A stretch of DNA of 64,000 nt from Paramecium octaurelia (taxonomy: Eukaryota; Ciliophora; Oligohymenophorea; Peniculida; Parameciidae), in assembly GCA_905182995.1 (NCBI GenBank), contig CAJJDP010000035.1:386681-450680 (forward strand), in the 5' to 3' direction. Both the position numbers and the translations under genes were made by a program. Each line of letters opens with the position of its first letter. The first letter of the stretch is position 1. Below are positions 58,501 through 64,000 of the stretch, in pieces. The notes beneath the pieces were generated by a model that was not told the origin of the DNA, searched no databases, and was given only the letters and a program-made list of their open reading frames with translations.

Positions 58501-61149
58501 GTAACACATAAATTGGGTCGAACTCTCGCTATTATCGATATTCAATTAGAAATTCATTCAGCATTTTGGTTACATATATTTTATTTGATGTCTTATAGGT
58601 TATATAAAACTCCACGTAATCTCCATCTTAATCTTTTATGGGTTCCAGATTCATTAATACTTTATCTTCCCCTTAATCATTCTTAACCTTTTAATGCAAA
58701 GATTAAATTTGATTCAATAAGAATTCTTAGTTTGAAAAGACAGGTTCTCCATTAGCTTCACAAGTTTCAGATATAAATCTTAGTAAATAAGGCTACAATT
58801 AATCACTCTTTTACAGACTATCTACTAATCTGGATAAAATGGTGCTTTAGCTTTTTTGAACTTTCTATTCTAAACTCATATTTTAGGTTTATTTCATATC
58901 ATTTGGTAATTCTTATTTGTTCAATGAGCTCAAAATAGAATAGTTTTTTGTAATGCATTGGATAATAGTATTGCATACATAGTCAATAGAAATGTATTTT
59001 TCAAAATATTTGAAGAATTTCATTATAATTTCTTAATTCTACAAGTTGTTATGACAAGCTATTCTGATAGTTTCAAATAATTTCAGCTATAGAAGTCTCT
59101 TTCTTTTTCTGTGATTCTCTTCCAATTGCTCCTTCATCTTTTGCACCTTCCTTTCATATTCAACATCATTAGATTTATCTATTTTTTAATGAAGCATAGT
59201 TTGAACTCTAAGAATAAAAGAAGCCTCTCCGCATAGATCACTAGTGAGATTCTACTCAGATCCTTCAGTCTTCTCATCTGGAGTCGGAAAAGTCTTACAA
59301 ATTAGCCAAATTAATAAAGGCAAGATGTTTTCTTCTCTGATGACGTCTTACCTACTCTATGAGACAAATGAAAAATCTTAAGTGGTTTGAATATTGCTGA
59401 CTAATTTGTTGTACATAAATTGATTCAAAATATCTAACAAAGAGTTAAGCTTATCAAATAAGTAGTAGAATTCTATTCTTTCTTACACCTCGCTCTTCTT
59501 CATGTATACTATACTTGCCAGTGGCTGAACTCTCTCAAAAAATGAAATGGCCTCTTTCAACATTGGTACTAAAAACACTAAGAATCTTTTTTCCCAAACA
59601 TCCTCGTAATCAGCTTTTCTGAATTTCATAATATTGATCAAATTTATATCAGTAGAAGTACTAACATCCTTCAAGTGGAATTCAGGATCATTTCTTAGGG
59701 AAATATAACTTCCAGTTTAGAAATGTTTAATTAGAAAGTAGGAATCCTTACTGACAAATTTAGAATTCTATTTAATTGGAACAAACTAAAACAAAGTACT
59801 CTTCGGAACTTAATCTGTAAGTCTGACTTACCGCATAATATTGATGTCCAAATATTAGCCTGTTTAAAAATGTCTTATTCTGTAGCACTTCTCCCATTTG
59901 ACTTCTCCTCCACTAAAATTATCAGATTCTATTCTCCAATAAGCACTAAAGGGGATTCTAACTTTATCCGACTTACTGCTATTAAAATCACTAAAATGGA
60001 TTTTCAGTTCTGAGTACAATGCTTAATCTATCTCCTTTACATTTTTTGAGGGTTAAATAATTTAAGAAGATCGAGATTACATGGATTTCTGTCTTTCATA
60101 AAGGTTGCTATTATTTTGAGAATCGGATTTATTATTCCTTTATTCATTTTTCCCGACCTCTTCGCTGACTTATCTTGAAATAGCACCTTAAGCGATTGGA
60201 AATAATGTTTGTTGTTTTGTTAGTACAAATTTGTCCTGAATAATATTGCTGATGTCATCCCCAGAATTCCGATCAAGAATTTCCTTAACCTTTTCCTATA
60301 TATCTTACGTTTTCTTAGCATTAAAATATAACTATGGATTTATTAAATTGTTACGTTCAACTCAGGCAAATTGAATATGGCCACATCGCCAACAAAGAGT
60401 GTCTCTTAATTCTCTTTCTAATTTTAAAATATCATAATTCTCCATTAAGTTGAGTCTTCAACAGAGGCGATCACCTTTGCTCTGCACACTTCATCTTCAT
60501 ACTTCTGAGGTTCATCGTTCAGTTCATAATAGTTTAATCCCCAATAATCACTAAACAAATTAGCAGTTCTATTGCACACTTGCTTATTTGCTGAAATACA
60601 AACCACATCACCACTGTAAACAACATTGGTTCTCAACTTCTAAAAATTTAGACAGGGATTGAACTTCAATAAAGTATTGTCATTTGGGAAATCAATTAAC
60701 TTAAATTGAATGGCCTCCAAATTGTTATCATCCAGAGCCAGAAATTTCAAAGAGGAAACATGAACTAAATGAAAAATAGAAGAGCTAAACACCAATGGAG
60801 TTCCTGCTAACTTATTATTGAGAGATATGTTAGAAGACAATTCATTTTCTAAATTCAATAATGTTGTTTAAATTTTATGCTTTCTATCTTTCTGTTCCAA
60901 TTCTTCAAATTTATTAAATGTAGAATCCTTGAATTATTCAATCAAATCATGATGCGCTCTGTAATTTAAAACAGGAAATATTCGAAAAACACAATTTTGA
61001 TAATCTTGATCTAAGTCTCCTTTTAATTAATGAAATGATCTCAAATTAAAATTTTATGAGCTGAATCCATTGGTGTAGAGTGATAAATTAGGAAATGCAC
61101 TCATATTCAAGACTATCAAGGAAGAATATGTAATTGGTTCAGGATTCAT
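52593..61149 (-). CDS. IP3 receptor-type intracellular Ca2+-release channel
   Basis: A very large gene (8.5 kb; ~2,800 aa with small introns). The N-terminus matches the IP3R suppressor/MIR region: SLYTNGFSSQNFNLRSFHQL, CVFRIFPVLNYRAHHDLIEQ, GTPLVFSSSIFHLVHVSSLK, VVYSGDVVCISANKQVCNRT. A long alpha-helical RIH-type middle follows, then C-terminal membrane helices, the S6/linker NIVLVMIMLNMIQGIIVDTF with GSLREK, the zinc-binding CFICGITREKFEK ... EHIEQEHYMWNYIYYY, and NESYIKEKIDMKDISWMPIK. The last intron is 52774-52799, followed by a coiled coil. Stop TGA 52595-52593; an in-frame ATG at 61176 is an alternative start. Expected in ER or alveolar-sac membranes. The pore loop reads GALGSG where IP3 receptors have GGGVGD. 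Confidence 0.92.
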
Positions 61150-61530
61150 TTAATTAATTATATTATAACTTCTCATTTTTACATTCAAAACAAAATTTTC
61201 TAACATTTTTTGAGATTCCTTTGAAATCATCCAAACTCAATTCTAGACCTTGTTGTTGATAGTATAAATTTAAATTTATTCCAGTACTTTCTTCTTTCAT
61301 AAAATTAAGGCGAGAATATATGCCTTACTATTGAAGAGCGAAAACAGGATGTACAGGAATTTCAATCAACCCTATTAAGATAAAGACAAAATAAGAGAAA
61401 ATTCTCACTCTTACATTTCTATCATTTGCAATATAATTCCCTTTTTCATTGTTTTAAGGTTTAAGTATTAATATATATGAGTTATATTTCTTATTAGATC
61501 TAAAAGAATTGAAATTATCGTTCCTCTATC
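61139..61530 (-). CDS. unassigned open frame upstream of the Ca2+-release channel
   Basis: A 130-codon table-6 open frame with a clear hydrophobic helix (VRVRIFSYFVFILIGLIEIP) and a protein-like tail (INLNLYYQQQGLELSLDDFK), ending at TGA 61141-61139, just inside the start of the channel gene. It lacks an upstream ATG in frame (its first Met is late), and no GT donor exists to attach an earlier exon. Possibly a decayed gene or a frameshifted small membrane protein. Confidence 0.3.
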
Positions 61531-61589
61531 ATCTGCTCTATTTTATTTAGTATTGAATATTAGAATAAATTAATTAGTGAAAAATATTA

Positions 61590-62291
61590 ATGTTAAGCAC
61601 AGGATAAATAGAATTCATTAAAGGAGGAGTTGCAGTCAACATAAGGAGTGATGGACGTAAAAATAATGAAGTGAGAGAAATTAAATTGTTGAGATCGCAT
61701 CTTATATGTACAAGTGGTTCATGCAAATATGAGGGAGAAATCACAATCTACACTGGAATTAAGTTGGAGTTGGGTGATTAATCATAAATAAAGATAAATG
61801 TAAGTTCAATGAAGAGAACAAATGATGAAAAACAAAAGGCTTAGTATCTTCAAGAGTTATTAGAATCTCTTTATAAAACTGATATGAGTGAGTTAAAGGT
61901 TGGTCAAAAAGGATGGGTCTTGGTTGTTGAAGTGTTTCTATTATGCCAAATAGATATTGCTTACTTAGAAGCTATTTGCACATCAATATATGAGGCAATG
62001 GCAGATTTAAGGATACCAACCATAAAAGTTACAAAGAATCTATTGACAGAAATTGAAGAGTATGAATTATTACCTAATGAACCAACCAAATCATTTAAAT
62101 GTGATAAAATTTATGTTGTTGGTAAGGTTGGAACAGAATTAGTAAAGGATATGAGTTTCGAGGAGTTTTATTCGGTGGATTAAAAAATGATATTGGCTTA
62201 GGGAAGAGATGGGTATAACAAATTACGAACATTTGATAGTTGTGGATTTGATGCTGATGATTTATTGAGAGTGTTAATGTTTATAAAATGA
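61590..62291 (+). CDS. exosome RNase PH-like core subunit (Rrp42/EXOSC7-like)
   Basis: A single exon, 233 aa. The N-terminus IEFIKGGVAVNIRSDGRKNN corresponds to the start of RNase PH-type exosome subunits (VRxDGR motif), followed by the expected beta-strand order, CTSGSCKYEGEITIYTGIKL, YLQELLESLYKTDM, GWVLVVEVFLLCQI, and AICTSIYEAMADLRIPTIKV. It resembles Rrp42/EXOSC7 most, but at 233 aa is shorter than human (291) and lacks obvious phosphorolytic residues, as expected for a structural ring subunit. Assigned by fold pattern; Rrp43 or Rrp45 cannot be fully excluded. Followed 18 bp later by the PI synthase gene on the same strand. Confidence 0.8.
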
Positions 62292-62309
62292 TAAATTAAT
62301 TAATTACAT

Positions 62310-62992
62310 ATGTCTGTATACTTTTATATTCCAAATCTAATTGGATATGCAAGAGTGATATGTGCTCTTGTCTTTTGTTACACAGGAAGCTTTGATCCAA
62401 TTGTCTCAGCTGTTGCTTACTCTGTGAGTTAATTGGGTGATCTTTTTGATGGAATGGCTGCCAGAAAGTTCAATTAATGCAGTGTTTTTGGAAGTGTCTT
62501 AGACATGGTATTTCTTATGATTAATATCTCTAGGTCACTGATAGATTCTCTAATGCTTGTTTGTTGGCAGTACTCTATAAATTATATCCCACCATTGGAT
62601 TTTTGTTTTTATGGGCATTGGCCTTGGATTTATGTAGTCATTGGTATCAGATGTACTCTACTTTATATTGTAATGAAAAACATCACAAAACAGCAGTCTC
62701 TAAATACAAAATTCTAGAGATATATTACAAAGTACCATATATGCTATTCATCATGGTTTTATTAAGCGAAGTAATTATAATTCATATTTACATTAAAGAC
62801 TGCAATGGTAACTTTGTATTTGAATGTATTTATTGATTGGTTTTTCATTTAAGCATTAATGTACGTATCAGTTCCATTCTTATGCTTAAAACATGTAAAA
62901 TATTTAATCATCATTTTAATTAGTATATCAATTTTATTCAACTGATGAGTGCTTCAGATAAAATTATAGAAAAAGAATCAAACATTTATTGA
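62310..62992 (+). CDS. CDIPT: phosphatidylinositol synthase (CDP-diacylglycerol-inositol 3-phosphatidyltransferase)
   Basis: Four exons with introns 62508-62533, 62826-62853 and 62895-62923 (26, 28, 29 nt) give 199 aa. The CDP-alcohol phosphatidyltransferase signature D-x2-DG-x2-AR-x8-G-x3-D-x3-D is complete: DLFDGMAARKFNQCSVFGSV then LDMVTD, spanning the first intron. NLIGYARVICALVF at the N-terminus and the LCSHWYQMYSTL helix are typical of PI synthases. Several membrane helices. It makes PI from CDP-DAG and myo-inositol in the ER, feeding the PIP2/IP3 pathway that would act on the channel encoded nearby. The last two introns are needed to reach the family-like C-terminus (INFIQLMSASDK). 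Confidence 0.94.
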
Positions 62993-63196
62993 TTGTATAA
63001 TAAACATAAATTATTCATTCAAATACAGAATTACCTAATAATATTTAATTATTATTTCTAATTTATTTTTTTAAGGATATTTTGTTATTACTTTCTAAGA
63101 ACTACAACTTAAGCTTGAAATAAAAACTTTATATAATTTTCTTAATTCAAATTATATGATTTTCGAAGTATTTACTATTTAAAATGTCTTAGGGAA

Positions 63197-63505
63197 TCAT
63201 TTGTTAAAAAAAAAGCATTCCCTCATTATTTAAAAGTATAGCTAAATCAGAGAATAAAAATTTCCCATTTCTCCAATGATTAGTTGTTCTCCTTAAATTG
63301 TATAATTTTTGTGTAAATTTTCTTTAAGAACTTCTATGGCATTATATAATTTCCCTCTCCTCATCCAAGTAATCCAGAATGATTGATTTTAATTTTAATC
63401 AAGCAATTTATATAGTTTAAATTACTCAATATCTTGATGCTCGCCATTTATGAACTTTTTAATTAACTATATTTATTATCTGTCTATTATTCTTTAATGA
63501 AACAT
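63197..63505 (-). CDS. small orphan protein, 102 aa
   Basis: An uninterrupted 103-codon frame from ATG 63505 to TGA 63199-63197. The middle is convincingly protein-like (KLYNAIEVLKENLHKNYTIQ, GEQLIIGEMGNFYSLI). No membrane helix. A different frame over the same bases also looks protein-like near the 3' end, so the C-terminus is uncertain. Its start codon is 19 bp from that of the divergent gene at 63525. Confidence 0.5.
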
Positions 63506-63524
63506 ACAATTTAATTATTTAATA

Positions 63525-63999
63525 ATGAAAACTTAAACATCCAAAAACTCACATCGATAGATGTTTATCGTTAGAAATGAGTCAGCAGCCTTATCCAGAA
63601 AACCTCATTTATATTAATCATCGCCTTAACCGCCTATATAATTTATGATTCATGGCAAATCTCTTGCTCCAACTAAATTTAAGCCCTAAAACAAACCAAC
63701 TCCCAAAGAAATTAAACTAAAGTAAACTCTGAAATCTGTACATTTTATATCCCTAATCCACTTAGATCAAATTTAAGTTGCAATCTTTGAAAATTGAATA
63801 GTCATAAATTAAGAAATAAGTCATTTAACAATCATAAACTTTCAGATCTCATTTGCAATAAATATCTTCCACTCAAGAATTAAATATTAATGCAATGCAA
63901 TAATGTTTTAAAGAACAAACTAAGTATCCATTTATTTCTAAATTTTTTCCAGGTTCTTTTAACAAGATATTTCCAAACTCAAATAATAAATCGAAGTGA
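63525..63999 (+). CDS. basic orphan protein, 148 aa
   Basis: Two exons with a 28-nt intron (63738-63765) give 148 aa, ending at TGA 63997-63999, one base before the window edge. Polar and basic (KFKPQNKPTPKEIKLKQTLK; later FISKFFPGSFNKIFPNSNNK). Splicing removes an in-frame TGA. No domain recognised; possibly a cytoskeletal or basal-body type basic protein, but this is composition only. Confidence 0.6.
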
Positions 64000-64000
64000 T

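Noticed and set aside
1-64000. CRISPR arrays, rRNA, transposons, IES or telomeric repeats
   Set aside because: No spaced direct repeats, no rRNA motifs, no transposase-like frames and no C4A2/C3A3 telomere tracts were seen; macronuclear DNA should lack IESs.

Overview
This window is somatic (macronuclear-type) DNA of a ciliate, almost certainly a Paramecium of the aurelia group. It is very AT-rich and the genes are packed tightly. Long reading frames appear only when TAA and TAG are read as glutamine and TGA is the sole stop. Nearly every multi-exon gene has tiny GT...AG introns of about 18-34 nt. All coding calls below use that code (table 6). Under the standard code the genes break into dozens of false short ORFs.

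Layout. 1-10.4 kb: a small possibly acylated zinc-finger protein, then two tandem four-domain voltage-gated Ca2+-channel alpha subunits on the minus strand, 48 bp apart. 10.8-16.4 kb: a transmembrane RING-H2 (EGF-like) gene with a tRNA-Ser(GCT), present in several overlapping copies separated by single Ns; this is largely an assembly artefact. 16.5-32.3 kb: a coiled-coil protein, several orphan small genes, an SDHAF2-like mitochondrial assembly factor carrying a likely one-base frameshift, an IRE/MAST-like AGC kinase with an N-terminal zinc finger, a ~516-aa orphan, a RanBP2-type zinc-finger protein, a PH-like/CAMK kinase and an OSCA/TMEM63-like channel. 32.4-36.3 kb: another truncated RING copy, then an inverted 2.69-kb copy of the RING + tRNA segment. 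36.5-47.4 kb: small orphans, V-ATPase proteolipid subunit c, a basic protein, a Nudix hydrolase, a second PH-like/CAMK kinase, RNA polymerase I/III subunit AC40 (RPAC1) and an acidic Q/E-rich protein. 47.7-51.5 kb: a divergent kinase with a Q/N-rich minisatellite tail, split and duplicated by another single-N join. 51.9-64 kb: a CCDC97 homologue, a very large IP3-receptor-type Ca2+-release channel (8.5 kb), an exosome RNase-PH-like subunit, phosphatidylinositol synthase and two small orphans.

Functional theme. The window holds two plasma-membrane-type Ca2+ channels, an ER-type Ca2+-release channel, a putative mechanosensitive channel, PI synthase and several CAMK-type kinases. Each fits ciliate Ca2+ signalling, but nothing in the sequence shows that they are co-regulated. 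The most notable sequence-level observations are: (i) loss of the acidic residue in the domain-I selectivity filter of both Ca2+ channels; (ii) a non-canonical pore signature in the IP3R-like channel; (iii) a Cys-rich CxxCxxC motif retained in AC40; (iv) possible gene conversion or mis-joining between RING paralogues; (v) four single-N joins, three of them flanked by ~1.3-kb direct duplications. I see no rRNA, CRISPR, transposon, virus or telomeric repeat.
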